Source: Pezicula radicicola
Taxonomy: Eukaryota; Ascomycota; Leotiomycetes; Helotiales; Dermateaceae
NCBI GenBank assembly: GCA_003008705.1
Contig: PDUO01000002.1
Span: 1,506,898-1,570,897 of the forward strand
DNA length: 64,000 nt
Reading direction: 5' to 3'
Shown: positions 1-10,595 of the stretch, one piece after another
Layout of the letters: each line of letters opens with the position of its first letter
Numbering within the stretch: the first letter of the stretch is position 1
Notes under the pieces: model-generated
Databases searched by the model: none
Told to the model about the DNA's origin: nothing
The model's input: only the letters and a program-made list of their open reading frames with translations
Position numbers and translations under genes: made by a program

Positions 1-111
1 ACACATATGAAAATATTGGAGGGTGTGCAGACGTTGCTACAGCTTAGCGGGTGCATTGCACGGCTGTCGAAGTTGAATATGGATTCGAAGAAGTTTGTTG
101 CTGGTAAATAA
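1..111 (+). CDS. 3' end of an unidentified gene (partial)
   Basis: An open frame enters from the left edge and runs 36 codons to TAA at 109-111, ending in the residues NMDSKKFVAGK. Its codon use and composition look coding, and the next gene starts on the other strand, so this is plausibly the last exon of a plus-strand gene beginning outside the window. I do not recognise the protein. The stretch could also be untranslated or chance open frame. Confidence 0.3.
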   Translation, partial: THMKILEGVQTLLQLSGCIARLSKLNMDSKKFVAGK

Positions 112-280
112 TGGGTATATGGAAATAAGCATTGGTTGGCGTTGAGGGATATATGGCAGGCTGGGAAAGAAACGCCAGACTTCATGACTACTGTACAGCG
201 CAAAGAGCTATATGAATCGCAGATATTTACAAGCAATCCTCAGCTGCGCGCCTCACTCATAGGTTTTCTAACTCTCTGCA

Positions 281-700
281 TCAAGGCTTGTCCTCCTTCG
301 GCGACTGTTCGAATTCCTTTTCGAAGTTTTCCCACACAGCCCTATCTCTGATCATACGTTTATGCATCCGGACTTTGGCTTCGTACTCTCGTAGTTTATG
401 GTCTGCTTCCAACATCGCGCCCATTATCATGCCAGACATTTGGATCTGGAAAATCAGTGATTCGTCATCGAGCTTAAGACAAAGGACTTACAAAGACTTT
501 GAATTGTATTGTCAAGCCACGATAGATAGGTGACATGGCATAGCCTGCAGCCCCCAGAATCGCAGTCGCAATACCCCACTGCGATTGTCAGTACTTGATA
601 TTCATAGAAGGTGCACTGCATACTCTCGAAGCACCTGCGACTGCTCCTTTGCCAGCTTCCCATGCACCATTTGAAGCTTCCTCATCTTTGAGACCCCCAT
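281..700 (-). CDS. small predicted membrane protein, HIG1/RCF-like at best
   Basis: Three exons on the minus strand join to 111 residues: 617-700, 492-578 and 281-445, with introns of 38 and 46 nt (donors GTGCAC and GTAAGT, acceptors CGCAG and TCCAG). The product has a basic start (MGVSKMRKLQMVHGKLAKEQ), a small-residue hydrophobic segment (WGIATAILGAAGYAM), a second hydrophobic stretch (QFKVFIQMSGMIMGAML) followed by EADHKLREYE, and a charged C-terminus. Two short hydrophobic segments followed by an acidic-basic tail resemble small mitochondrial inner-membrane proteins of the HIG1/RCF type, but this is a resemblance in layout, not a confident family call. It is divergent from HIS3 with about 200 bp between the start codons. 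The first donor is weak, so the exact joint may differ. Confidence 0.6.
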
Positions 701-899
701 GAGTCCGCATTTTGTATAATATTAGAACATTGAAGTTTTCTGGATGTTCAAATCCCGATCAGTCGAGGGAGCTCGGAGCACCTTGAACGTCATGACCTCG
801 TCAAACAGAGCAAACATGGATCGCCTCCATCCATCACTTTCAACAACGACTTTAAAGGATTTTATGTACGAAAGTAGCATTATAAACGAAACCACAGGA

Positions 900-1799
900 A
901 TGACTACAAACGGACAACAGAGGGTGCGCTCAGCACAAGTATCCCGCGATACGAACGAAACCAGCATTCAACTGGCAATTAATCTGGACGGCGGCGCATT
1001 TCCAGCAGATACTGATAGCAAGCTTCTGAGTGGAGATTCTGGCCATGCTTCACAGAAGTCGAAATCGCAGGATATTAGGATCAATTCGGGCATTGGGTTC
1101 TTAGATCATATGCTTCATGCTCTTGCGAAGCATGCTGGATGGAGTCTGGCTCTCAATTGCAAGGGCGATCTTCACAGTTCGTTTTCCTGACTCACTTACC
1201 TCTTCTTTCTCTCCAATTACTAATTGATGTCTAGTTGATGACCACCACACTGCGGAAGACGTCTGTATAGCACTAGGAGGCGCATTCAAAGACGCCCTCG
1301 GTGTGCCAACCGGTCTTGCACGATTCGGCTCTGCATACGCACCCCTCGATGAAGCCCTTTCCCGCGCAGTAGTCGACCTTTCCAACCGGCCATATGCAGT
1401 CATTGAGTTGGGATTGAAGCGTGAGAAGATTGGAGACTTGAGCTGCGAGATGATTCCACATTGTATGGAGAGCTTTGCGCAGGCGGCTAGAATTACTATT
1501 CACGGTATGTATACGGAGTCAAAAATTTCCATTAAGCCTTGCTTTTTGGGCTTGTAAGATACGCCTTTGCTCTCGAAGCGCATTTTGCAACTCCAAGAGA
1601 ATTGGGCTAGTCGACCACCCATTTTACAGAACAGTACTGACTGTATTGTTTCGCAGTTGACTGTATACGAGGTTTCAATGACCACCATAGAGCAGAGAGT
1701 GCTTTCAAGGCTTTGGCTGTAGCTATTAGAGCAGCAACGGCGAAAGTTCCTGGTAGGGAAGGAGAGATTCCTAGTACTAAGGGTACTTTGAGTACATGA
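900..1799 (+). CDS. HIS3: imidazoleglycerol-phosphate dehydratase
   Basis: This enzyme dehydrates imidazole glycerol phosphate to imidazole acetol phosphate in histidine synthesis. Three exons (900-1176, 1235-1504, 1657-1799) splice in frame to 229 residues, close to the usual ~220. The family motifs are all present: [18 protein letters not shown], the metal-binding IDDHHTAED created exactly across intron 1, [27 protein letters not shown], and [16 protein letters not shown] created across intron 2. The protein ends in [10 protein letters not shown] chose ATG 900, which gives the family-like start [10 protein letters not shown]. An in-frame ATG at 744 would add 52 residues with no counterpart in the family, so the upstream stretch is probably leader sequence. 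No lesions are seen, and the gene looks functional. Confidence 0.97.
1188..1194 (+). promoter_or_regulatory. perfect TGACTCA site in HIS3 intron 1
   Basis: TGACTCA is the consensus for the Gcn4/Cpc1 general amino-acid control activator, which regulates histidine genes in fungi. Here it lies 12 nt inside intron 1 of HIS3. A one-mismatch copy (TGAGTCC) lies upstream near 699. A single 7-mer can occur by chance. Confidence 0.25.
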
Positions 1800-2042
1800 T
1801 TAGAAAATACAGACAAAAACAAAGACACGTTAATGAAAAATATGATCTTATGAAAAAAGGAAAATCTCACTTGTTCCTAAGTGATCTTGTTAATATCACA
1901 AATTTGAGTGGGCGGAGCGGGGCGGGGTCGCGCGGAATCTTTATCGACGCCAAGACTTGAAATTCTTCGGTCCTAAATTCTTTATCGCGAAATAGCTAAT
2001 TCTCATCGCCCATCCACGAACAACCACCACTCAACCACCACA

Positions 2043-2770
2043 ATGGCGCCCTCCAGAACCTCAACGGTAAAATCGAAACACGCATCCAAGCACGCAAAGA
2101 ATGGATCCGGAATAAGAAATAGCAAGACGGCAGGAAAACCCCAAGGCGACGGCGTCTCGAAATCCAAGAAACCACAGAGCAAAGGACCGCCACCAAAGCC
2201 GCAGAAGAGCGCTGGAAACCTCGCGACACTTAAGAAGAAGAGAAGAGTTTATACAGAGAAGGAGTTAGGAATTCCGGCTCTCAATATGATTACGCCTGTT
2301 GGGGTTGAGAAGCCGAAGGGGAAGAAGAAGGGAAAGGTTTTTGTGGATGATCGGGTTAGTGGTTTTCTCTTTTTTTTTCCGGATCTTTTTAAGTTCGTTC
2401 ATTTTTTGGGAGTGGTGGAGGGGATTCAATTGAGGTATGAGAAGTGAGTTTGCTGACTTGATTTTGTATGGTATAGGAGAGTATGATGACGATTCTCGCA
2501 ATGGTGAATGCGGACAAGGAGGGGCAGATCGAATCGAAGATGATGAAGGCGAGACAGATGGAGGAGATTCGTGAGGCGAGGAAGGCGGAGGCGGAAAAGA
2601 AGCAGGCTTTTAGGAAGGAGAAGTTGGATGAGACGAAGGAGGGATTGAGGAAGAAGCGGAAGAGATCTACTGGGGCTTCTGGGGATGATAGAGATGAGAA
2701 CGTTAGGAAGGAGGCTGCTCTTGGGACGAAGCCTTTGAAGCTTAAGAAGAAGACTGTTTCTTTTGCTTGA
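2043..2770 (+). CDS. LOC1: 60S ribosomal subunit assembly/export protein LOC1
   Basis: Two exons (2043-2354 and 2477-2770; intron donor GTTAGT, acceptor TATAG) give 201 residues. The protein is extremely basic, with a lysine/serine-rich N-terminus, then the conserved block [19 protein letters not shown] followed by [16 protein letters not shown], and after the intron [20 protein letters not shown] coiled-coil lysine/glutamate helix follows, and the tail is KKKTVSFA. This order matches fungal LOC1, a nucleolar protein needed for 60S assembly and export and for localised mRNA handling in yeast. It lies tandem and downstream of HIS3 and is convergent with the hydrolase gene that follows. Confidence 0.92.
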
Positions 2771-3082
2771 GTGCTATAAGAAAGAATGGTTTTCTTTTTG
2801 GGTGTGTGTGTAGGCATATGATGGCATTTCTTGTGGCGTTTATGGCGAAGAGTTGGGGTGGATTTTAGTTTTCTTTGCAATTTCTTCTTCTGATGCGCAA
2901 AAGGTCAAAATGATACCATGGAATGTCATTGCATTTTTTTGCTACAGTTCCAAATTCTGATTCTTGCACAAGTCGAATATATTGTCTTTTGAGTCTACCT
3001 ATCTATAGTAATTACAGTCTAATGCCCCAAGGTCTATTATACACACACTTCTAATATCGATACAAGTCTGAAGCTCCAGCTC

Positions 3083-4497
3083 TTACAGATCTCCTCTATA
3101 AATCATTCTCCTTCGAATGGACTCAAAGCCTGTCTTGCTTCCCTCCAATCTCGAAACATCCGGAACTGAGGCAGGCTTATCTTGGATCTTGAGCATATTG
3201 TTGAGGAAATTGATCGCCTATGACAAGTTAGAACATAAATGGAAGTCAAGAAATGATTTGCTTACTGGCCGAGCATGCCATCTGTGACCACCAATCTCAA
3301 ACCATGACAAGTGCCCTCCGAGAGATGTGGTGCACATGACGGCATATGGGTTTTGCTGCATCTCCTGATACGGCAATGCCTCATTGACGGCAATCTAATT
3401 TGCTGTCAGCGACTGTTAAATAAATTATCGCTATGAAGGACTTACAGGGTCATCTGCTGCATTAATGGCAAACAAAGGGATTCTGACTGCCAACAAAGAA
3501 TCCACTGATGAAGCATCTCGATAATACGATCCCTCAGTCGGGTACCCCCAAGTTGGACCTTGAACCTCTCGATCAAACTCATGAAGGTACTTGATTTTTC
3601 GAATACGGTCGAGATCAATCCTGGTATTCTTGGTGATCTCTTCGGCGTGACGTTCGAACAGCTTTTTCATGTTGGTGCCCATGGTTTTTGAGTAGATTTC
3701 TCGACCTAGCCATGTTCGTTGAAGAGCCAAGGAACCTGCATCAAGATTCCAGGGACTTGAGATAACCACAACTGCTTTGAGTTGGCAGTTTGAACCTTCT
3801 TCTCCGACGTACTATATCATATTAGAATAGATTTTTAAGATATGAGTGTAGAAATACTCACATTGGTAAGGATATTAGCACCCAACGAGAACCCAATACC
3901 ATACAACGGTCTATTCGGAAACTTCTTCCTCAACCACTTGACAGTTTGTCGACAATCCCAAGTAGCACGTGCATTATAAAGAATACTACTAGTAATCTTA
4001 TGATTCGCACATCCTCTACTATTAACAACACAAGCTTCCCAGCCAGCCTCCTTCTGAATCAAAGGATACAAAACATGCCTCAAATAAATCTCGTAAGAGC
4101 CACCTGAAAGTCCGTGAAGAGCCACAAGCATAGGTTTCGTATCCTCAGATTCAATGCCCTCAAATTCTTTCTCTGAGAAATATGTCGTTCGAATAGGTAG
4201 TGTATCATCCGTTTCAGTAAAAGGTTCAACTACGAAATCTACAGCGTATGTTCCGTGGTAGGCTGGATCTTCTGCATCAAAGACTTTCCGCTTGTAGTAT
4301 ACAGGGGGCCCGTCAACTTTTATTGCTGTCCACATGGTTTGGAGATGGCCATTGAAGAGGAGTGGGTTGAGATGACATGGTGGTGTTGATTCCTCACAGA
4401 TTTTCAGTAGATCTGTTTTGCTTCCTTCTTTTGTCTGGAGGGATAGTGGACTTGGGGAATGTGTGAAGCTGATGCGTGCGTGACCTAGCCAATCCAT
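3083..4497 (-). CDS. alpha/beta hydrolase of the EMB8/YheT (EHT1/EEB1) family
   Basis: Four exons on the minus strand (3862-4497, 3446-3811, 3266-3394, 3083-3217) join without frame loss to 421 residues. The family includes medium-chain fatty acid ethyl ester synthase/esterases such as yeast EHT1 and EEB1. Visible landmarks are HLNPLLFNGHLQTMW near the start, the oxyanion region ALHGLSGGSYEIYLR, the SRGCANHKI segment, the nucleophile elbow GIGFSLGANIL, the acid in FAINAADDP, and the histidine in TSLGGHLSWFE. All three catalytic positions are intact. The length fits the family, and there is no signal peptide. The start ATG at 4497 opens directly into conserved sequence. The substrate cannot be read from sequence; acyl-CoA:ethanol acyltransfer or esterase activity is an inference from the family. 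Confidence 0.92.
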
Positions 4498-5021
4498 GGC
4501 TGCTGGGTTGGCGTCTGAATCGGTCAGATGTAATAGGCTATTGACGCCTCTTCACTCTCCACAAGGTCTTGATCTGATCTCCAAGGGTGAGGCTGATGTC
4601 GATCTAAGTTTCCTTAGCTTAGCTTATTGATCCCCAGCTGATTTGGGATTTTTTGATCTGAGGAGATGGAGGATTATTGTTGGTGTTTTTAGGGAGCTTG
4701 AAGACAGAATTTCGTGCTTACCCCTTGCAATACGAAATACGTTTGTATCCACCAATCCACTTCGCTGAGCCTCGGCATAAAACGTGGAGCTTCTGCACGG
4801 TCGTTGGATCACGTGTGAGCTATCTCAACAACCCTTCGAAATTGTACTTATGTTATGTTATGTCTTGGAAGTTGTATAAGTTATACATACTACGAGGTAA
4901 GCATAAGTCACCCCTAGATTGTTATGTCAGTCGAGGAGAAATTCAGAACTTATCTACTAAGTGAGAAACAACCTCTTAGGATATGTATTCGTGGGTTTAG
5001 AATGGAAGTGCAGGTCATATC
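4498..5021. other. intergenic: hydrolase promoter region
   Basis: Upstream region of the hydrolase gene up to the transposon insertion point. Moderate base composition becomes AT-richer toward the right. No gene is supported. Confidence 0.6.
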
Positions 5022-5026
5022 CTCTT
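5022..5026. repeat. target-site duplication CTCTT (left)
   Basis: Identical to 10591-10595. It directly abuts the TGTCAC terminus of the outer LTR element. Confidence 0.85.
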
Positions 5027-5172
5027 TGTCACGGAATCGTGGCAGCAAGTGGTGGGAACGTTGTCTATTCGGAAGAAGAAGAAGGAGCTCTAGAAGCTAG
5101 AAACGAGCAGTATATATATACGAAAGATAAATTCATTGGTAATGAGCGTGGTCCGTGCACTCCGAATAGCAT
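5027..5172 (-). repeat. left LTR of the outer Copia-type element
   Basis: The first ~95 nt match the right LTR almost base for base (only GTGGTG versus GTAGTA early on, and one extra TA in the TATATATA run). The remaining ~50 nt are strongly diverged, so the inner border is approximate, set by the right copy's length. Confidence 0.7.
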
Positions 5173-7530
5173 TAAAATTATTAAAATTACCTCTATTTCT
5201 AATAGTAATAGTAACAGCAATTTAACCTCTATCTATAAAATTTATTACCTCCCTTATTGTCTAAGATCCTTTAATTAATATCTATTTATCTAGAAACCTA
5301 TTCCCTTATTATATCTTAATCTATTTTATCCTATTTTATATATTATACCCTTTCTATCTATTCTAATATATAAGGCTAATTCTATCTATTTATAATAGCT
5401 ATCCTTATTAGTATCTAAGTATACTTAATTACTTTTATTTTAGGTAAATTCTTAGAGTATTTATATATTAAATAGTCCTTTTACTTAAATAATAAAGAGG
5501 TATATTAACTTATATAAGATAAAGTACTATCTTATTAAAGAATAAAAGATAGTCTATCTATTAAATTAAGTCTATTTATAAATAAAATAAGTATAAGAAT
5601 AATAACCTTTTAATAATACCTTATAAAATTAACTCCTCTCTTACCCTCTCTTCTTTTTATTATTAATTTCTTTTAAAATACCTCTTATATTACTAGCTTA
5701 CTTAGTTTCTTTCTTCTAAGCCTCTACTACTTAAGAATATCTTTAGCTTATAGACAGGCCTATTTTACTTATTTATATAGTAATAAAACTATATTATATT
5801 TATTAATAATATCTTAGTATTTTACTTTTTACTTAGGTGTTTCTTTAAGATAGATATAGTAAGGTCCTTTATAATTATATAAAAATAAGCCTTAGAATAT
5901 TACCTTACTATAGTTATTATATCTAACCTTAATATAATCCTTATTATACTTATTATCTAGTGTTTATAATATTAAGTATTTACTCTAGTACTTTCTAATA
6001 AGTATTATAGTCTTATCTATCTATACTACCCTTTTCTAATTATCTAATATTTAATACTTTCTTAATAATATAATCTTATATTATTAGACTTCTTATATAA
6101 GAGTAAGGGTAAGCTTCTTTATAGACTTAACTTAATTAATATAGTATACCTTTATCTTTCTCTAAATAGTAGATATAGATCTTAGAATTCTAAGCTCTTA
6201 TACTATCTTATATTATCTTATCTCTTAATAATACTTATCTTACTTAATACTCTTCTTTAATTAATTCTTATCTATCTTAGATATTACTTATAGCTTCTCT
6301 AGCTTTAGCTTAATAGCTACTTAGTTATATATTAAAGAAGGAGAGAGGTTATAACTATTATTATATACTTAAATTTTATTTAATTTTTTTTTAATTTAAT
6401 ATATAGTCTAAGGATTAATTTAAGCTCTCTTTACTACTAGTATAAGGTCTATTCTATTATTAATACATCTAAGAAAGGTACCCTTGTTAGCTTTATTAAG
6501 ATATAAGTATTTAGATATTATAGTAGTTAATAATATAAGCTAGAAGTTTAAAATAGTATAAATTATAAGTAAGGTTATTTAGATTATATAATTAAAAATA
6601 CTTAGACTATACTTATTACTAATAAATTTATCCTTTATATATAAGAGTACTTAGTTAATATAATAAGCTTAGAGTCTTATTTTTTATAATATACCCTCTA
6701 GGTAAGCTAGTATAATATAGCTTAATTACTATATTCTAAAACTATAAAAACTACTTATCTAACTCTATAAAATAGAAAAGAGTAAGAAAGAAGAGTTAAA
6801 AGATTAAAATAGCCTATAAGGAGCTTATTATACTAGTTTTTACTATATAAATAAACTCTAAGAGAGTAGTAAAGTTAATTAAGATTAAAATTACTAAACG
6901 TTTAACCCTTATTATAGTAGGCTCTATTAACTAAAAAAGAGTCTTTAGATACTTACTATTATAAATACCCTTCCTTATATTTCTAATAGGTAGCGCGCTT
7001 ATAGAAAATTACTAACTATAGCTATTACTTATAAATTAAAGGTCTATAGTAGTAAGCTTAGAAGTAGTATTTTACACCCCCCTAGAAGTTACTAACTTCT
7101 AGTAGAGCTTTAAAGTAGCCTATAGAGGCTTAGAAAAAGTATTTAGTAGTATAGTAGAGTATAAGTCCTAGTAGCTTACTAACTAAAAAGAAAGAGAACT
7201 AGAAATAATAACGTTATATAGTAATAGAGCCTAAAAAGTTCTTACTACTACTTATAAAGCTTCCTCTAGTCTAACTACCTCCTTAAATCTATCCCTTCTT
7301 AACTAGTATATCCTAGAGGCTAGAGAAAGATTTATTTTAATAGAACCTATCTCTAATCTTTAAGAGCTTATTATCTATTAGGCGAGGGTTAAGAGGGTAC
7401 TTAGTTATTCTAGTTATAGTAAGCTCTAGTAGAGTACAGCTTATAGCTCTCTAGGAGTACCTTTTACTATTTAGTATATATAGGTATAGGTAGTCTTTCT
7501 AGATACTATTACTTTATTTACTAAACATTG

Positions 7531-7709
7531 TGTTATGTTCTACTACTTAGTCTACGACTACTTACTTAGTGCCTCGCTTGCCACTTAGTGCCTATACTAT
7601 ATATATAGCCAGCGTAGCTATATGGTTCTTCTTCTTCTTCTTCTTCTTCATCTATAATAATTACCATATATTGAATATATATTGTTCCGTTCTAGATCAA
7701 AACCTTACA
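7531..7709 (+). repeat. left LTR of the nested element
   Basis: Begins TGTTATGTTCTAC and ends CCTTACA. It differs from the right LTR mainly by C-to-T at CA dinucleotides (for example TACTAC against TACCAC and TCTAGATC against TCCAGATC), the RIP direction. A (TTC)n run lies inside. Confidence 0.85.
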
Positions 7710-7855
7710 AATGGTAGCAATACCCTAAGATCCGACCTCTAAATCAAATCTATTTGTATTATAGGCTATTAGACCTCTTAATTGAGCTTCGGTAGTATCG
7801 CCATCGCTACGTCGACCTCTAGACCGACACTAATTCCTATATAATAATATATAAT

Positions 7856-9166
7856 ATGGGCCCAAAACCAGTAGGCTCTTCTTCCCGTAAGGGTAAAGAA
7901 CCAGCTTCTTCTTCTTCTTCTGCCTATAGGCAGCCCACTGTGGAACCAGAATCAGAAGAACTATCACCTACGAACGTTCCCACAGGCCAAGAGCTTATAA
8001 TTCGGGATAATAAGACATAAACGCCAGCCTATATGGAACCAGAGCCTCCACCAGAGTCACCAAATAATGGGCTCTCCCTATATCAGCTTCAGAAGCTTGC
8101 GTAATTCGTGAAACAAACGCTCGATGATTTTGTAATAGAATATAGGCTTACCAAGGCCTTGAATCAAGCCCATAAAACCAAGTAAGAAGAGCCTCCACAT
8201 CTACCAGAAACATCAGACGAAGCCCAAGAACCACTTGAAATTATCTATTCGCAAGTGTCACCACCTCATGAACCACCATATAAACCTTCCCACGAGCCAC
8301 GAATTCGAGTAGATGAAATCGGTTTCTTTAACCCCGACGTCGAAGATAATGGATATGGATTAGTTTCAGAGGGCAAGCATATTATATACAAGGACGTCTA
8401 CGCGTTCATAGATAGACTCCGGGCTATGGGATATGATATGGGAGATCAGAGAGTTGCTAAGTGCTTCTCACAGTGCCTACGAGGTTCTGCTTGGATATAG
8501 CATTCAGAAGAACTATCTGAATATAAGAAGCGTCAATTGTCGAAATTCGGGGATATGAATGATGTCTGTCAACTACTAATTGAACGATTTAAGACACCAG
8601 ACGCCCAAGCTATGGAATATTTGATTCGAACGAAATATGGACTAAGTGATATTCTACCAGGGCTCACCGTTCAACGTCATATAGCTAATATGAGGAAATA
8701 TGGCAAGGTAGCCAGAGTTTCAGACGAATATAGCCTCTAATTAGTAATATGGAACTCATTCGATTTCGACGTTAAATGCTATATACAACGTCCAATCTAT
8801 GGTCTTGATTTTGCAGAATGGATGGATCATATAAACCACGAATGGCCACTTCTCCAGGAAAGAGTAAGAAGACGAAATGGTTACACCAGAGGCTACAACA
8901 CCTCCCTTGCCCACTAAAATCAGTAGCAAAGCAAGGGGTAGTACAGTTCGAACCAATAGCCTAATCTAAACCAGAATTCGAACCAGCAGAGTTCAAACCA
9001 AACTCAAAACCAGACTAATTCGAATAGTCGAAATAACCTATACCAGTTCCGGAACCGATTTCCATAAGCCAGAGATCAAACGCAACCCTAAGCCCAAGTA
9101 CACTTTGCTGAACCAGACCATTGGGAAGACGAACAAGAAGCCCCGATTCAGGGCTAATTTGTATGA
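7856..9166 (+). pseudogene. gag-like protein of the nested element, interrupted by RIP stops
   Basis: One frame of 436 codons runs from ATG 7856 to TGA 9164. It has a Ser/Pro-rich N-terminus (MGPKPVGSSSRKGKEP), a structured middle with IGFFNPDVED, KHIIYKDVYAFIDRLRAMG and CLRGSAWI, and an Asn/Gln-rich tail. This arrangement (FxP...YRDVxxFxDRL...CLRGSAxxWY) is that of Gag-like proteins found in fungal LTR elements. About a dozen in-frame TAA/TAG codons interrupt it, nearly all explicable as CAA/CAG hit by C-to-T. No zinc knuckle is seen. Confidence 0.75.
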
Positions 9167-9240
9167 CGAAAGGGGCTTTTCTGCAGGCCAGGAATGGATA
9201 TATCGAGGGCGATATAATCTTGTTTCGAGGGGGGGCAGGT

Positions 9241-9422
9241 TGTCATGTTCTACCACTTAGTCTACGACTACTCACTTAGTGCCTCGCTTGCCACTTAGTG
9301 CCCATACCATATATATAGCCAGCGTGGCCATATGGTTCTTCTTCTTCTTCTTCTTCTTCTTCATCTATAATAATTACCACATATTGAATATATATTGTTC
9401 CGTTCCAGATCAAAACCTTACA
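9241..9422 (+). repeat. right LTR of the nested element
   Basis: Begins TGTCATGTTCTACC and ends CCTTACA, 182 bp. It is the less mutated of the pair and has one extra TTC unit. Confidence 0.85.
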
Positions 9423-10330
9423 CATTTTAAAGATCCCTATATTAGCTCTAGAACTAGAGTATACTATAAAGTCTTATAGTTAACTATAGAAGACCCTCCT
9501 AAGCTATTTAAGTATTTAATATAATTTACTAAGCTCCTTTACTTCTATAAGCTTAGAGAGCTACTAGCGACCCTATTCTAGTACTATTCGAGTACCTATA
9601 GCCTCTAGAAAATCCTTTATACCTAGGTATCCCTCTACCTCTACTACCTTATATATTTTTGTATATATAAGAGTATAGTACTATATATTAAACTATATTA
9701 TAGGGTTAATCGAGCTATATTTAGCTGTTTTAAGGATGGTTTAATACTCTATGTATACTATATCTATAGTAACGTCGTCGGTAGGAGCAAGGTTATTCTT
9801 AAGCTTATAAACAACATTCTAGAGAGAGATATAATCTTTACTTATAAGCTTCTCTAGGAATAGAACAAGTAGCTAGCTATCGATAAAGCTATAAACCTAG
9901 TCCTAAATACTCTAGTATCTAGTAGCTTATTACTTCTAACTACTCTACTTAACCGAGTATTCCCTAAGCCGGGTAGAGTACTCCTCCTTTATATTATTAA
10001 ACGTAGCTACCTTGTCTATCGGAGTAAGTCCCTTTTCTTCTATAGTATACCTATCCCTCTACTACTACTCTAAGAGCCTCTTCCGTTTTATATTAAGAGC
10101 TTCGACTAACTCTTTAATAGTTAGTAGCTATAGTAGTTCGGTATTAATAAGATAGGGAGTATTAGAAGCTTCTAGGTCGATAAGCTCCTAGATGTTTCAG
10201 AATATAGTATTAAACTTAAGCTAGAGAAACTATAATAACTAGCTCCTCTAGTTAGTAAGAAATACACGAAAGGGAGCAGGAGGCTCAAGAGTAGTAGATG
10301 GTTTCAAGAGGTTTATAGTAGTAATAAAAA
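9423..10330 (-). pseudogene. RIP-damaged Copia gag fragment
   Basis: Read on the minus strand, one frame stays recognisable over about 300 codons if TAG/TAA are treated as former Gln codons. It contains KELVEALNIKRKRLLE, then VYKLKNNLAPTDDVT, which matches the L-x-x-R-L-A-P-T-D segment of fungal Copia Gag proteins, and later VEGYLGIKDFLEAIGTRIV. Many in-frame stops show it is dead. The frame is cut at 9423, where the younger element inserted. Confidence 0.65.
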
Positions 10331-10444
10331 GGCTACGTAGACGATTGTTAGTTTAGTGAGAACAATACTCTTTGTACTTAACGAGTTCGTGTATTTAATT
10401 CAATTAAAGAATAAGTAACTCTCGAGTACTGCCGGGCTTATAAC

Positions 10445-10590
10445 TGTCACGGAATCGTGGCAGCAAGTAGTAGGAACGTTGTCTATTCGGAAGAAGAAGA
10501 AGGAGCTCTAGAAGCTAGAAACGAGCAGTATATATATATACAGGAGTGCTTAGTCAGCACAACGAGCTTGGAGCCTCATTTTCTGTGACA
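10445..10590 (-). repeat. right LTR of the outer Copia-type element
   Basis: 146 bp, starting TGTCACGG and ending TTCTGTGACA, so the termini are inverted copies (TGTCAC/GTGACA) as in most LTRs. On the element's own strand this is the 5' LTR. It contains the short inverted repeat GTGCT-tagtc-AGCAC. Confidence 0.82.
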
Positions 10591-10595
10591 CTCTT
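10591..10595. repeat. target-site duplication CTCTT (right)
   Basis: Directly follows the ...GTGACA terminus at 10590 and matches 5022-5026. Confidence 0.85.

Larger units (their letters stand above)
7531..9422 (+). mobile_element. nested gag-only LTR retrotransposon (non-autonomous)
   Basis: A 1.9-kb element lies inside the outer Copia relic. It has near-identical LTRs of about 180 bp, a TGGTAGCAATACCC primer-binding-like motif two bases after the left LTR (near 7712), and a purine tract GAGGGGGGGCAGG immediately before the right LTR (about 9227-9239). The target duplication is nearly perfect (CATTG at 7526-7530, CATTT at 9423-9427). The only coding content is one gag-like frame; no protease, reverse transcriptase or integrase is present, so it would depend on another element for movement. 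Base composition is far less AT-rich than its host element, hence a later arrival. Confidence 0.85.
5027..10590 (-). mobile_element. Ty1/Copia-type LTR retrotransposon relic, RIP-degraded
   Basis: The element is bounded by direct repeats that begin TGTCACGGAATCGTGGCAGC on the plus strand (5027 and 10445). The right copy ends ...CTGTGACA at 10590. It is flanked by a perfect 5-bp duplication, CTCTT, at 5022-5026 and 10591-10595, so both ends are well fixed. On the minus strand, inward from the right LTR, a broken gag frame is readable (see separate entry), which sets the orientation. The interior is very AT-rich with TAG/TAA where Gln codons are expected, as RIP produces. A second LTR element is inserted at 7531-9422 and splits it. 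The polymerase portion (about 5.2-7.5 kb) is too mutated for me to read. Confidence 0.85.

Noticed and set aside
744..899. N-terminal extension of HIS3 from ATG 744
   Set aside because: Composition and sequence have no counterpart in the family; ATG 900 gives the normal length.
4677..5278. Plus-strand frames near the transposon's left edge
   Set aside because: They run across the LTR border and have no motifs.
9740..10440. Plus-strand frame next to the right Copia LTR
   Set aside because: Open apart from TAG/TAA but matches no family; the minus-strand frame carries clear Gag motifs.
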